Part shown: positions 1-10,991 of the stretch, piece after piece
Layout of the letters: every line of letters starts with the position of its first letter
Position numbering within the stretch: the stretch's first letter is position 1
NCBI RefSeq assembly: GCF_000471905.2
Contig: NW_006494789.1
Coordinates: forward strand, 3,579,822 to 3,643,821
Reading direction: 5' to 3'
Length of the DNA stretch: 64,000 nucleotides
DNA from: Amborella trichopoda
Lineage: Eukaryota; Streptophyta; Magnoliopsida; Amborellales; Amborellaceae
Translations under genes and position numbers: made by a program
Notes under the pieces: model-generated
What the model was told of the DNA's origin: nothing
What the model saw: the letters and a program-made list of their open reading frames with translations, nothing else
Databases searched by the model: none

Positions 1-684
1 TAGATAGAAGTTCACGATTCATGAAGACAGTTGGAGAAAATCAGCAGTAGAATGACCCACTCGAGTGGCCGTATCACGACGCTCGCATACCAGATCGACG
101 CAAAACCAATTTTGTCACGTACATAAGGTATGAGGCTACATCTAGGTCGAACCTCATACATAACGGCCGTATTTCACACACAAAGTTGACAATTTGCTAT
201 AAATTCTGACTGTCAGAATTTAGATTCCAGCCAAAAACCCAAGATGGCAAAATCTTCGTCCGGGCACGAAATCGTGCCCGTTTGTTGCAACGCAATGGTG
301 ACGACATGCTTAGTACAATTCAGCGAAGAAATCAAAGAAATACATCAGGAAATGAGTACACTATCCATCGAAAGTTTTCAAGATTTATCCAAAATTCGAG
401 TCCTATGATCGTGGCCTAAAAATGCAATCCATAAATAGAAGTTAGTACCAAATCGATCATTATGCCGAGCCCAACGAGAAAACAATCGTCTTTATGCTAA
501 ACGGGTGCAAGAGCAACCCCGAATCATCCATGGGAGATCACACATGTTCTAGGGCTGTAGTAGGGACTGTTTTGGAATTTTGTGTATTGTTGAGCAAGGG
601 TAAAAACGTCATTTTTCTCCAATTTTTATAGTTTTTGTTAATTTAAATAAATTGTAATTATCATCAATTAGGATAGATTTTGGG

Positions 685-720
685 AATCCATCCATGTTTT
701 GAGACCAATTCTATAAATAT
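685..720 (+). promoter_or_regulatory. LTR A promoter: CCATCCATGTTTTG box plus TATAAATA
   Basis: The box ATCCATCCATGTTTTG lies about 12 bases ahead of TATAAATA (712-719). The same pair, consensus ATCCACCCATGTTTGG then TATATATA, occurs at the equivalent place in LTRs B, C, D and E. That shared position is the main reason to read it as the LTR core promoter. The donor-like site at 858/859 lies about 140 bases downstream. Confidence 0.6.
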
Positions 721-1479
721 GTCTTGAACCTAATTGTAAAGGGCTTCCCTCATTCTTCAATTTCATGAATAGAATTTGAGAGTTTTAGTCTTGAGATTGT
801 GGCATGTCTTAGAGAGAGAGAGGAGAGAGAATAAAAAGTTTGATACCTCTCAATAAAGGTAAGTTTCTCTCTCCTCCTCTCTACTCTCTCTACTCCTCTC
901 TTCTATCTCTTTCTCTCTCATTCTCTCTTCTCTCTTCTCTCATCTCTATCTCATCTCTATTTCTCTCCCCTCATCTCTATCTCATCTCTCTCTCCTCTCA
1001 TATTTCTCTCTCCTCATCTCGATTTCTCTCTCTTCTTCTCCGTGTCTGTCTCTCTTCCTCTGTCTTTCTCACTCTTCTCTCAACACACGTGGCAGCGGGC
1101 CATGGTCGTGCATGTCTTTCATCCCCTTCTTCTTCTTATCTGCTCCTTCTTTAATCACTCCCCTTTCCTTCCTAAATTTCCTCTCTCTTTCTTGATCTTC
1201 TTTCTTCACTTTCCTTCCCTCTCTTCTTTCCTTCCTTTCTTTTGCCTCTCTTTCCTAATCTCTTTCTTCTTTATTTCTCCTTATTCTTCTCTTTCTCTCT
1301 CTTCTCTATTCATAAATGGTGAAGCCTATTACCGAGCATGATGTCCTCCACCTTCTAGAACATACACAGTGAGTCGAGCCTAAACCTGAGTGGCGGGTCG
1401 GGTCTTTGTCAAAATTCCCTTATCTACATGTCGTACACGGCGATGCCTATCACCGCACGTGCTTTCTCCCTCCCATGTC

Positions 1480-2150
1480 CTTCCTTCTATCATGGACGGT
1501 GGAACCCCATCGCTGTCCATGTTCCCTTTTCCCCTCCCTTTCTTGTCATGGACGGCAGAACCCCATCGCCGCCCATGTTTTCTTTCTCTATCCCTTTTCT
1601 ATCTTGGAAGGCAAAACCTCATCGTCGTTCATGTTCTATTTTATTCTTCTCTCTCCTTAGTCATGAGCGGCGAGATCTCATTATCATTCATGATTTCTTC
1701 TCTTTTCTCTCTCCTCTCATGGACGGCAGAACTCCATCGTCGCATGTTTTCTCTCTCACTCCCCCTTTCCTATCATGGATGGTGGAAGCCTATCGTCGTC
1801 CATGTTTCTTTCTTTTTCTCTCTCCTTAGTCATGGATGGTGGAAGCCCATCGCCGTCCATGTTTTCTTCGTTTTCTTTGTTCTCAGTCATGGACGGCAGA
1901 AGACTATTACCGTCCATGTTTCTTTCTTCTTCTCTCTCCTCAATCATGGACCACGTAAGCCTATCGCCATCCATGTTTCTTTCTTTTTCTCTCTCGTCAA
2001 TCATGATCGTTGAAATCTTATCGCTGTTTATGTTTTTTTCTTTTTTCTCTTTCCTCAGTCATGGACGGTGGAAGCTCATCGTCGCCCATGCTTCTTTCTC
2101 TTCTCTCTCTTTAGTCATGGACAGCGAAAGCCCATCGCCGTCCATGTTTC
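1480..2150 (+). repeat. 57-bp minisatellite with hairpin units (LTR A leader)
   Basis: About ten degenerate units of 54-59 bp; starts can be counted at 1832, 1889, 1943, 2002 and 2061. Each unit has a core running from CATGGAC to GTCCATG, which form 7-base inverted arms around a loop of about 17 bases, followed by a pyrimidine spacer. The inverted counterpart is in LTR F at 61570-62330. Confidence 0.85.
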
Positions 2151-2400
2151 TTCTCTTCTTCGCTCCTTTCTCTATCTTCCTTTAACTCTCTTCTTCCCTT
2201 CTCTTTCTTCTTTCTTCTTTCTTCTCTTCCTTCCCTCTCTCTCCTTCACTCTCATTTCTCTTTCATCCTTTCTTCCTCTTTATTCGTCTACCTTTCTGCT
2301 CTTCTCTTTCCTTCTTTCCTCTCTCCTTTCTTCTCTTCTCTTCCCTTTTATTCTGAGCAAGACTCTCTACAACACCCTTTTATTCTGGCGCTAGGCTTCA

Positions 2401-2760
2401 TCGATTGCAACAGAAGAGAGACAAATCCAACCAGCGTTAAGCTTCGTTGACTGTGACAAGAGAGAAAAGGAAAATCCAACCGACGTTAGGGTTCACCGAC
2501 TGTTAAGGAATAAAGGAGAGAGCAATCCAACCAGTGTTGTGATGAAGGACGAGGAGAGAGAAAACCCCACTTGATGTTGGGATGAAGTAAGAAGAGGACA
2601 GAGAAAACCCCAATCGGTGTTGGGATGAAGGAAGAGGAGAGAGAAAATCCCACCCGATGTTGGGATGGAGGAAAAACCCGCACCCGATGTTGAGAATGAA
2701 GGAAGAGGAGAGAGAATCCCACACGAAGATGGGAATGAGAGAGAAGAGAACCAACCGACG
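2401..2760. repeat. Minisatellite of LTR B and the A/B fusion zone
   Basis: Five to six units of about 55-65 bp built on GAGAGAAAACCCC and CGATGTTGGGATGAAGGAAG. The sequence differs from the minisatellites of LTRs A, C and D, so LTR subfamilies each carry their own leader satellite. The block lies between plus-oriented LTR A and minus-oriented LTR B, so the recombination point is in or near it. Confidence 0.7.
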
Positions 2761-4260
2761 CTAAGCTTGCATCAGTTGTGATGGGGGAAAGAGAAAGAAA
2801 TGAGAAGAAGAGGGAGAAAGAGATAAAGATAAGAAGAGAGTAAAGAAGAGAGAAAGAGGGGAGAGAGAGAGTTACGTGCCTGAAGGGTACAGGCCCTTTT
2901 CTTCTCTCTCCTCTCTCTCTCTCTAAGACATACTCATAAGCTCAAACAAGAATGGAAATTTATATTCAATGATCAAAGAATGAACTGAGGGGTTTTACAA
3001 TTTAGGTTTGCATGCTTATATAAAATTGGGCAGTAAATGGGTGGATGCCCAAAAATTAACTAATTGATGATATTTGCAATTTAATTGATTTTGGGTGTAA
3101 AATGATTGTTTTGCCCCTACCTAACAATGTGTGGAATCCCATAACAGTCCCTGCTGCTACTTGAGATCTTACGTGGTCTTCCATGGCTGACCCGAGTTTG
3201 TTCTGATGCCCGTTTGATCGAAATATTATTGTTTTCTTATAGGGCTCAGCATGGCGATCATTTTGATACCAACTTTGAGACATGAATCATGTTTTTGAGG
3301 CATGATCATGAGACTTGAATCTTGGATGAATCTTGAAAACTTTGGACCGATTGTGTGCTCCTTCCTTCATATTTCTTTGTGATTTCCTCATTGAATCACA
3401 CTGAGCATGTCGTCATGATCATGTTGCAACAAACATAGCTTGATTTCGTGTCTGGATGAAGATTTTTTTCGTCTTGCGTTTTTGGCCGAAATCTTGAAGT
3501 CCAGCGGCTAGAATTTACAACAGCTTTGACGCCTTCGTGTGTGTGAAATCCAACCGTTCATCATATTTAAAGTTCAGACCAGAGATAGCCTCGGACCTTA
3601 CGCACATAATACAATTGGTTTCGTGTCGATCGGGTATGCGAGCGTCGTGATCTGGTTGCTCGAACGAGGTGTGCTGCCTCTGAATTTTCCACAACTTCCT
3701 TCACATATCAGCGACGTTCATTTAATTTTTCTCTCTGCTCGGGCGTTCTCACGAGGAGTACCACATATCAAATTGTTCATATTGATGAGATGAACATGCT
3801 CACCACATTTGGTGACTGTAAAAATAGCCACCTTCAATGGTGTTTTTTTGCAATGAGGCCACATGGGAATAGTATGCGGCTTACCCCTTTTTAGTCTTTT
3901 ACCCATAACTTTATCCTGGAGTGTCCGATTAAGCTAAAACGTGACCCATAGGGGTTTTCGACCGTGCCAAATTTAATTACAATGGTCCCATAGCTGTTTG
4001 AAAGACCAAAAGTATAGCTCTAGTTACAGAGTCCATTTCAGGGTGAGAGCGATCGATTTTGTTGAAATTGTTTCTTTGTGTTCATTACCTTCGACATCTC
4101 TGGTCATGTTGAAACTTGGTAGGTGGTCTTTTAAAGTGCTAATGAAGATCTTGACCAATTTTGGAGTGATTATGAGAATGTTAGGAATTTCCACTGTTTT
4201 GCAGGCTTTATTGACCTGCTTCCTACCAGGGACCTAGGTGCTGAAAAATAAGTTCAAACA
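2761..4260 (-). mobile_element. Fam1 LTR B, U3-R part
   Basis: Minus-oriented LTR that starts, read on the minus strand, at 4260 with TGTTTGAAC, the same start as LTRs D and E. It aligns through U3, promoter (3017-3050) and leader to a donor-like GTAACT near 2875, then runs into its minisatellite. The U5 end is missing because of the fusion with LTR A. To the right it borders internal minisatellite sequence of the family directly. The roughly 1 kb of pre-LTR sequence seen in element 2 is absent, so a deletion joined LTR and satellite. An antisense reading frame at 3539-3793 is shared with other LTR copies (see findings). Confidence 0.75.
3017..3050 (-). promoter_or_regulatory. LTR B promoter, minus strand
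   Basis: Read on the minus strand: CATCCACCCATTT (complement of 3034-3050) followed by TTTTATATAAG (complement of about 3017-3026). It matches the LTR C, D and E promoters in order and spacing. Confidence 0.55.
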
Positions 4261-4613
4261 AGCGTGTTTAAGGTCATGCCTCCAGGGCTTGTGCAAAGAA
4301 ATTTATCGTCATGCAGCCAAGATGTGCACTATGATTTAAGGTCATATAGCTGAGACCGTGATTATGCAGTTTAAAGTCATGCAACTAGGGCCATGCAGTT
4401 TAAGGTCGTGCAACTATACCTCCGCTATAGTTTAAGGTTATATAGTTTGGACCATGTAGTCTAGGTTTGTGCACTTAGACCATGGCTTTGCAGTTTAAGG
4501 TCATGCAGCATAGACCATTATGTGGGTCGCCGTGTAAGTAAAGCTCCTTGGGGAATGGAGACAGTGGCTTTGTGAGAAGCGGACTCACCAGGGATTAATG
4601 AGGTAAATATGAC
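4261..4613 (-). repeat. Fragment of Fam1 3'-internal minisatellite
   Basis: Units built on TTTAAGGTCATGCAGC and ACCATG, the same as the large block at 8360-10420. They are followed by the spacer GGACTCACCAGGGATTAATG. The fragment is what remains of the internal part of the element that owned LTR B. It ends exactly where LTR C of element 1 begins, which indicates that element 1 inserted into an older copy of its own family. Confidence 0.7.
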
Positions 4614-7179
4614 TGGTTAGGTGTCTCGAGTTTCTGGTGAACTCGAGACTTGAGATCGCTCTCTCGAAACCTTTCTCTAGGGCAAGGGCAAGTATACCAA
4701 CCAATGAGAGAGGAATTTTAGTTGGGTTCGAGACTTACTCGAGTGAGCACCCTCTTAAATCACGAAGAAAGCCCCTGAGCTGCTTGAGCTGGTTCGAAAT
4801 CACCTCCCTTGAACTGTAATCCTCTTGTTTTTCAACACAACACTTCTTTGGTTAATTTGTAAGACATGTGGGTCGAAGGGATCCACCCTTATGTTAGGGC
4901 AATGCACGTTCACATGAGAAGGCGATGAAGTGCAAGGTTTGGTGAGAGTTAGAAAAGAGAAGAGAGCTTGACGTAGAGGTGAGACTAGCACGTTAACCAT
5001 AAATTACCGACTCAGAGTGATAGCAAGATGGGCATGGTTCTCAAGACCAGCACGACGTCAATACTACTCAAAACCGAGGTCGACACGTTGGCGATAGGCT
5101 AGGTCTATCCTCAGTCAAGTGAGAGGAGAAAGTGGTGAAGAGGAAACAACGAGACGACAAAGAGAAGGAGAAATTGAGACATTAATAGGCATCGTGGTGG
5201 TCAATGCATGGAGACGGTGCTTCCCTTGTGGATGGCACTAGCTCTTAACGAGGCACACAACGATAATTTCTCCTAGGTCGCATGGCGATAGGCGTGGGAC
5301 GTAGGGAGAACGACAATGAGCACCGGGTACACAAAGGAGGCATGTGAACGATAATAGGTATTGCCAAAGCCCCTAGTGGGCGGCGATAGGTATCACCATC
5401 TACACTAAATGAGAGGCGGGAAGAGACCCCTTCAGGCGGCAACAAACCTTGTCGTCTGGGTTCTTTACCGAGACATCAAATCTACGTCTGTGGGTGGTGA
5501 TGAGCAGCGCCGTCTATAGACCTCAGTTGAAGGAAAAACCAGACGAGTAGAAGGGGAAGGAGACTCGTGCATGGCACTGCCATTGCCATGCGTGTCCTAT
5601 GAGACCATGGGAGAGGCATGCACGACACTGCCACTACCGTGCATGACCCCTGTGAGGAACTCAGATGAAGAAGAAGGAGAAAAGAGAGGAGAAGAGAGAG
5701 AGAAGAAGAGAAGAAAAAGACGAGAGAGAAGGTTTACCTCAAACCTAGGGGTATCGGTTAAAAGTTTCTCTCACCTCACTCCCTCTCTCAAGGATGACAC
5801 AACAATGGTAAGAAAGATAAACTTATATTAAGTGAAAACTCTCTCTTGTGTGTGTATGCCTCTACCTCTTCTTTTATCGTACAATGATGGTATGTATATA
5901 TAGAAGTGTGCCCCAAACATGGGTGGATGATCAAAAGTAACCCTAATTACTAAAAATTAAGATTGAATTAAAAGAAATTAGAAAATAGGGGGCAAAACGA
6001 CAAGTTTACTCCTTCTTAACAAGTTGTGGAATTCCATAATAGTCCCTGTGTTGCCCTAGGCCTTGCGTGATCTTGCATGGCTGATCTAGGGTCGTTCTGA
6101 TGCCTGGTTGATCGTAAGATGATTGTTTTCTTGTAGGGCTAGACATGGCGATCGATTTGATAGCAACTTTGAGCCATGGATCGTGTTTTTGGTGTATGAT
6201 CATGTGTCATGAAATTTGAGTAGACCTTGAAACTTTGGATCAATAGTGTATTCGTTCCTTGATGTTTTTCCGTGTTTTCTTCGCCACACTGAGCTTGCCA
6301 CTACTATCACGGGGCACCAAACGTAGCTCGATTCCATGGTTGAATGAAGATTTTGGAAGTTTGGAATTTTGGTTGGAATCAAGGATTCTGGTGACAGAAT
6401 TTTCAGTCTGTTTGTCAGCATCTTGTGCAAAATCCGACCGTTAATCATGTACGGGGTTCGGGTCAGAGATGGCTCGATACCTTACGTTCGTAATGGAATT
6501 GGTCTCGCATCAATCAGGCTTACGAGCGACGTGATTTGGCCACTCAAGCGAAGCACAACGCTGTTGAATTTCTTGCACTTTCTTCACGGATCAGCAACTT
6601 CTGTCTAGCTTTTCTTTGTGCTCGGTTATCGGCATGGAGTTTACCACATATCGAATCACTCATCTTGATTAGACGAATATGCTCACCAAATTTGAGCACG
6701 ATCTGACTTAAGACGAGTAAGATATGAGCATCAAAATTCACTGGTCGTGACTGTCCCTTCAATGGTGTAGTGTTATAGGGTGGCCACACGAGATTAGCGT
6801 GTGGCTTCTCCTGTTTCACTCTTTCGTCTATAACTTCTTCTTGGAATGTCTATTTGAGCTAAAACTTGACCCCTGGGGGTTTTCGACCATGTCGGGTCCA
6901 ATGGGGGTAGTCCCACAGCAATTTGAGATGCTGAAAAAATGTAGCTCTAATTATAGGGGTCCATTTCAGGGTGCTAGGGACTGATTATACCGGAACTGTT
7001 TCTCAGTCTATTCCACCTTAGACATGTCAGAATGTGACGAGAATTAGTAGGAGACTCTTGAGAGACCTCATGAAGATCTTGGCCAGTTCTAGGGGTGATC
7101 TTAGACTGTCGTAAATTTCACTACTTGCTAGGCCTTTATTGAGCGAGGGCCTCATGTTGATGAAAAATACCTTCCAACA
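4614..7179 (-). repeat. Fam1 LTR C, 3' LTR of element 1, complete
   Basis: A 2.57-kb LTR with family ends: on the minus strand it starts TGTTGGAAGG (7179) and ends CTAACCA (4614). Internal sequence just upstream of it (7180-7215) matches that just upstream of LTR E (54180-54218), which identifies C as a 3' LTR. A weak purine run GGTGGGGC precedes it and may be the polypurine tract. It contains the promoter at 5893-5932, a donor-like GTAAAC at about 5737, a purine-rich zone (5650-5740, as read on the plus strand) and a U5 block near 5020-5060 shared with D and F. The reading frames inside it look like chance frames. Confidence 0.85.
5893..5932 (-). promoter_or_regulatory. LTR C promoter, minus strand
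   Basis: On the minus strand GATCATCCACCCATGTTTGG (5912-5932) precedes CTATATATAC (5894-5903). It is the best-preserved promoter block together with that of LTR E. Confidence 0.65.
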
Positions 7180-7618
7180 GCATGCCCCACCGAATGTTGT
7201 GCTTTGAGAGAATCGATAAGTGTAATCATTCGAGAAGTTTGAGAGATAATTGTCAAAGTCCACATCCTCAAGAGACTATCTGTGGTTCTAGAGCATGAAG
7301 CCCTTATCAGGACCTCCTTGTACAGAACCAGGCCTTTTTTGTAGGCCAAATGCTACGAACCTTTGATTAGCATTGATTGCAGCTACACCAGGTTTGCTTT
7401 TGCTGCTCAAAGTATCTATTATAGGTCCCGTCTAGCGGGCTCCAGTGGGGGGCTTTAGACCCAACCCGAAAGTCTGGTCTCATGTAGGCTAGGTGGTTTG
7501 ACGAAGACTACCCTAAAGCCTGTGGCAGGTTAGAACTTAGCTTCATCAGATTCTTGCCTTTGCGATGGTTCTTAACATTTCTAAAAGGATCTTTTGGTCA
7601 AGGACTCTTGTTGTTGTT
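7180..7618 (-). other. Pre-LTR spacer of element 1
   Basis: Non-coding internal sequence upstream of 3' LTR C. Parts match element 2, for example the block at 7190-7215 and the CCAGGTTTGCTTTTG block near 7390, which pairs with the complement of about 53825. I see no gene in it. Confidence 0.6.
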
Positions 7619-7950
7619 GAACTGGGGAAGTCTTATGCAGCTCTCACTCCCTGATGAGCCATGAAATTGGGGAGACCATATGCAACTCTCACTCCCTGAT
7701 GAGCCATGAAACTGGGGAGATCTTATGTGGCTCTCACTTTCTGATGAGCCATGAAATCTGGGAGATCTTATGAGGCTCTCACTCCTAGATGAGCTATGAA
7801 ACCGGGGAGATCTTGTGTGCTCTCACTCCCTGATGATTCATGAAACTAGGTAGATCTTATGCTCTCTCACTCCCTAACGAGCCATGGAAACTTGAGAGAT
7901 CTTGTGGGGCTCTCATTCCTTGACGAGCAACTTGTGGGGCTCTCACCCCC
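7619..7950. repeat. 47-bp tandem repeat
   Basis: About seven units of 45-48 bp of the form CTGGGGAGATCTTATG then CTCTCACTCCCTGATGAGCC. The last units shorten to CTTGTGGGGCTCTCA and ACGAGCAA. The block is present in element 1 but has no counterpart in the same region of element 2, so it arose or was lost after the copies separated. Confidence 0.85.
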
Positions 7951-8360
7951 TGACGAGCAACTGGCCTGCGACTGGATGCTGGCTTTTGAGGATTTTAGGC
8001 AGACCTCAGTAGCATCGTGACCGTTTGGAAATTGAATGTCAGTTGAGGCGATAGTCATGCGTCAGCTTGTCTTGTCGGTCCAAGCGCCCTTTCGAGGTTT
8101 TCACTTGAACAGGAGAAGTGGCGTTGTGAAGATGATTTTCACCATCTTCTGTTATTTCTGGGCTCTTTAACCCATGACTTTGTGGTCATGTCCACCCTTT
8201 TCATCCATTTTTGCTCACGATGTCGTCTTGGGTTTTCATCGTGCCTGGGTTTCTTTTCCACATAACTCTTTTACTCATGGTTTCGTGACCATGCTCGTCT
8301 GTATTTTTTACTCATGGCGTTCCCTTGTCCAGGTGTACACCATGACCATTTTTTTGAGAA
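7951..8360 (-). other. Internal spacer of element 1 shared with element 2
   Basis: Contains modules of the type GAGGTTTTCACC, CTTTTTTGCTCACGATG and ACTCATGGTTTCGTGACCATG. These match the complement of 53180-53440 in element 2 and, more loosely, 27170-27290 in element 3. No coding capacity is visible. Confidence 0.6.
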
Positions 8361-10420
8361 GGCGTGTTTTAGGGTCATGCCTTCGAGACCTGTGCGAAGC
8401 CTTTTAACGTCATGCGGCCAGGATACGCACTATAGTTTAGGGTCATACAGTTGGACCGTAGCAATATGGAATGGCAGTATGTAGAGCCCACAGAGTGAGT
8501 CTGATGATGACTTTGAGTCACTTGGGAGGATGGCATGAAGCTGCTTATGGAGAATTGATTGAATGGTAAGTGAAAGGTGGTGACCCACTAGCTGACGGTG
8601 AATATGGGTAAGACTCACTTGGGGATGATGAAAGATGGTAAATGGGCCAGCTAAGGAGGACATGCGTGGAGATGCATGTAAAGGACGCATGCACCTATGT
8701 AGGCTCACTGGGGAGAAGAAGAAGGTACGCGCACACAATGGGTCGGTTAGGGAAAGCGTGCATGAAGAAGCACGTGAAATGGGTGTGCGGTTAACGGGGG
8801 CATGTCTTAAGGTCGTGCCTCCTAGACCTGGGCAAAGCAGTTTAACGTCATGTGGCCAGAACGCGCACTACAGTTTAAGGTCATATAGCTTGGCATTAGT
8901 TATGCAGTTTTAGGTCATGCAACCAGGACCGTGCAATTTAAGGTCGTGCAACTAGACCTCTGTTGTAGTTTAAGGTCATATAGTTTGGACCATGTCTATG
9001 CAGTTTAGGGTCATGCAACATGGACTGTGGTTATACAGTTTTAGATCATGCTACTAGGACCGTGCAGTTTAAGGTCATGCATCTAGACCTCTGCTATAGT
9101 TTAAGGTCATATAGTTTGCACCATGGCTATAGTTTAGGGTCATACAGCCTGGACCGAGTACGAATCGCCATGTCAGTAGGGCTGCATGGGTGGTAGGTAT
9201 GTGGATAGCAATCTGACTCCTTGGGGATAAAGATAGTTAAGGCTATACACATGCGAAAAGATGTAGATGAAGGTGGTGACCCCTCGGATGGACCCTCCGA
9301 GGGATAGTAAACGGGAGAGGCTTCACTGGGGATTAGAAGGGCCAGTGTGACTCCACAGGTCTACTGAATATCGATATGCATGGAACTAACAGGCCAGAGA
9401 ACAAGTGAACCCCACCATGGGTTGAAGGGGTAAGAATGGCCTTAACTCGCTAGAGATGATGGGGTGAGTATTTACATAAATCTAACTCCACTGGGGGTCT
9501 AGGTGGAAGTATGCGTATGGACTATTTGTCACACTGCACATTACAGTTTTAGGGTCTTATAGCTCGGACCATGGCTATGCAGTTTAAAGTCAGACAACTT
9601 GGATCATGCATTTTGTGGTCGTGTAACTATACCTCTGCTACAGTTTAAAGTCGTATAGTTCGGACCATGGTATTAAGCCTTTTATCGTTATGCGGCCAGG
9701 ACGCACACTATGGTTGAAGGTCACACATCTGGACCATGGTCGTATGTTTAAAGTCATTTGACAAGGACTTTGAGTTTAAGGTCTTGCAACTAGACCTTCA
9801 TTATATTTTAAGCCTTTATAGTTCGAACCATGGTTGTATAGTTTTGAGTCATGTGACAAGGACTTTGCAGTTTAAGGTCATGCAACTAGACCTCCGCTAT
9901 AGCTTAAGGTCATATAGTTCGGACCATGGTCGCACAGTTTTGAGTCATGTGATAAGGACTTTGCAGTTTAAGGTCGTGCAACTAGACCAACTATATATTT
10001 TAAGGTCATATAGTTCAGACCATGGTCATACAATTTTGAGTCATGTGACAAGGACTTTGCAGTTTAAGGTCGTACAACGAGACCTCCGCTATAGTATAAG
10101 GTCATTTAGTTCGAACCATGGTCATACAGTTTTGAGTCATGTGACAAGGACTATAACTGTGCAGTTTAGGGTCATGCAGCATGGACCGTGGCAGTGCAGT
10201 TTAAGGTCATATAGCGCGGACTGTGGCAGAGTAGTTTAAAGTAATGTAGCACAGACCGTGGTAGTGCAGTTTAAAGTCATGCAGCACGGACCTTGCCAGT
10301 ACAGTTTAAATTCATGCAGCACAGACTGTGGCGGTGCAGTTTATGGTCATGCAGCGCGGACCGAGGCAGTGCAATTTAAGGTCATGCAGCGCGGACCATG
10401 GTTGTAGTAGTGAGGGGATA
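8361..10420. repeat. 3'-internal minisatellite of element 1, 32/35-bp monomers
   Basis: Monomers are built on CAGTTTAAGGTCATGCA and GGACC or AGACC. From about 9740 to 10150 they form an exact 96-bp higher-order repeat of three 32-bp monomers; ACCATGG occurs at 9827, 9923, 10019 and 10115. From about 10150 to 10410 the monomer is 35 bp. Non-repetitive spacers (8480-8810 and 9140-9520) carry GACTC, CTTGGGGA and CACTGGGGAT modules. The reading frame at 9736-10239 is only the in-frame echo of the 96-bp unit. Confidence 0.85.
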
Positions 10421-10870
10421 TGACTCAATGGGGGAATAGAGCCATCACTAGAGACTGGGCTCCCTGAGGAGTGAGATTGTGATGCAGGAAATGAAGTTCC
10501 TGAGGATGAGAGATGATGGTCTCAAGAGGAGTGCGAAGGCTCGTGCGTGACACTAAGTGTGGAGTGACACATTCATCAATAAGCCTAGGTGATGCACTAA
10601 GTCCCTTGGTGAAGCATGCGGGAGTAGCCCTTGACGTTCCGTGCATCGATGATCTGTGGACGAGATGCTCGGCGATGACCACTAGACGAGACACGTGGTG
10701 ATAATCTCTAGACGAGATGAATGGTGATAGTCTCTGGTGGAGACGCTCGGTAACGTCTTGATGGAGTGCGCCACACTAGCCTCCTGATGAGGCACGTGAT
10801 GTAAGTCTTGACAAGGCGTGCGACGATGATGCTTTAGGTCTCGGGCTTGGCCCCACCCGGCCTAGTGCCA
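10421..10870. repeat. Degenerate short repeats upstream of the antisense promoter
   Basis: Loose repeats of about 30 bp around GACGAGA, GTGATAGTCTCTGG and GATGAGGCACG. The equivalent place in element 2 (51350-51510) has comparable degenerate units such as TATCACCGCGCG. No gene is visible. Confidence 0.45.
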
Positions 10871-10939
10871 TCGCCATCAGGAGTTGGGGGCTGGAGCGTC
10901 ATTCTTAGTTTGTCGGGGGCAGTCTTCGGTACTACGGGG

Positions 10940-10991
10940 TATAAAAAGTGGAGAAACCCCATTTTACTGTTTTACCAAAGGGTAAAACAGT
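10940..10991 (+). promoter_or_regulatory. TATA box and hairpin upstream of antisense ORF, element 1
   Basis: TATAAAAAG (10940-10948) is followed 26 bases after its start by a perfect hairpin: ACTGTTTTACC (10966-10976), loop AAAG, GGTAAAACAGT (10981-10991). The hairpin therefore sits where transcription would begin. The orientation is that of the antisense ORF at 12000. The same TATA and hairpin occur on the minus strand of element 2 at 51197-51249. Confidence 0.6.

Larger units (their letters stand above)
1..2395 (+). mobile_element. Fam1 LTR A, 5' part cut by window edge
   Basis: This is a plus-oriented LTR of the family I call Fam1. Its first base matches the point about 600 bp inside LTR D (near 41070), so the start lies outside the window. 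In order it holds U3 sequence, a promoter (685-719), a short transcribed leader ending in a donor-like AAAG|GTAAGT at 858/859, a nearly pure pyrimidine tract (about 870-1320) and a 57-bp minisatellite (1480-2150). It lacks the U5 end seen in D. Instead, near 2340-2400 it changes into the minisatellite of LTR B, which is in the opposite orientation. No protein-coding gene is visible: the long frames across the CT-rich tract read Ser/Leu/Phe and follow from base composition. Confidence 0.75.

Noticed and set aside
840-2013. Long frames rich in Ser, Leu and Phe in the CT-rich region of LTR A (and their mirror at 61122-63079)
   Set aside because: They follow from pyrimidine-rich composition and a repeat whose units often lack stops; frames shift freely and no domain is present.
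9736-10239. 167-codon frame with 32-residue repeats
   Set aside because: The satellite period is 96 bases, a multiple of three, so one open unit makes the whole array open. It is a repeat echo, not evidence of a gene.
8361-10420. CRISPR-like regular repeats
   Set aside because: Monomers are contiguous and degenerate with no unique spacers, there are no cas genes, and the context is a plant genome.
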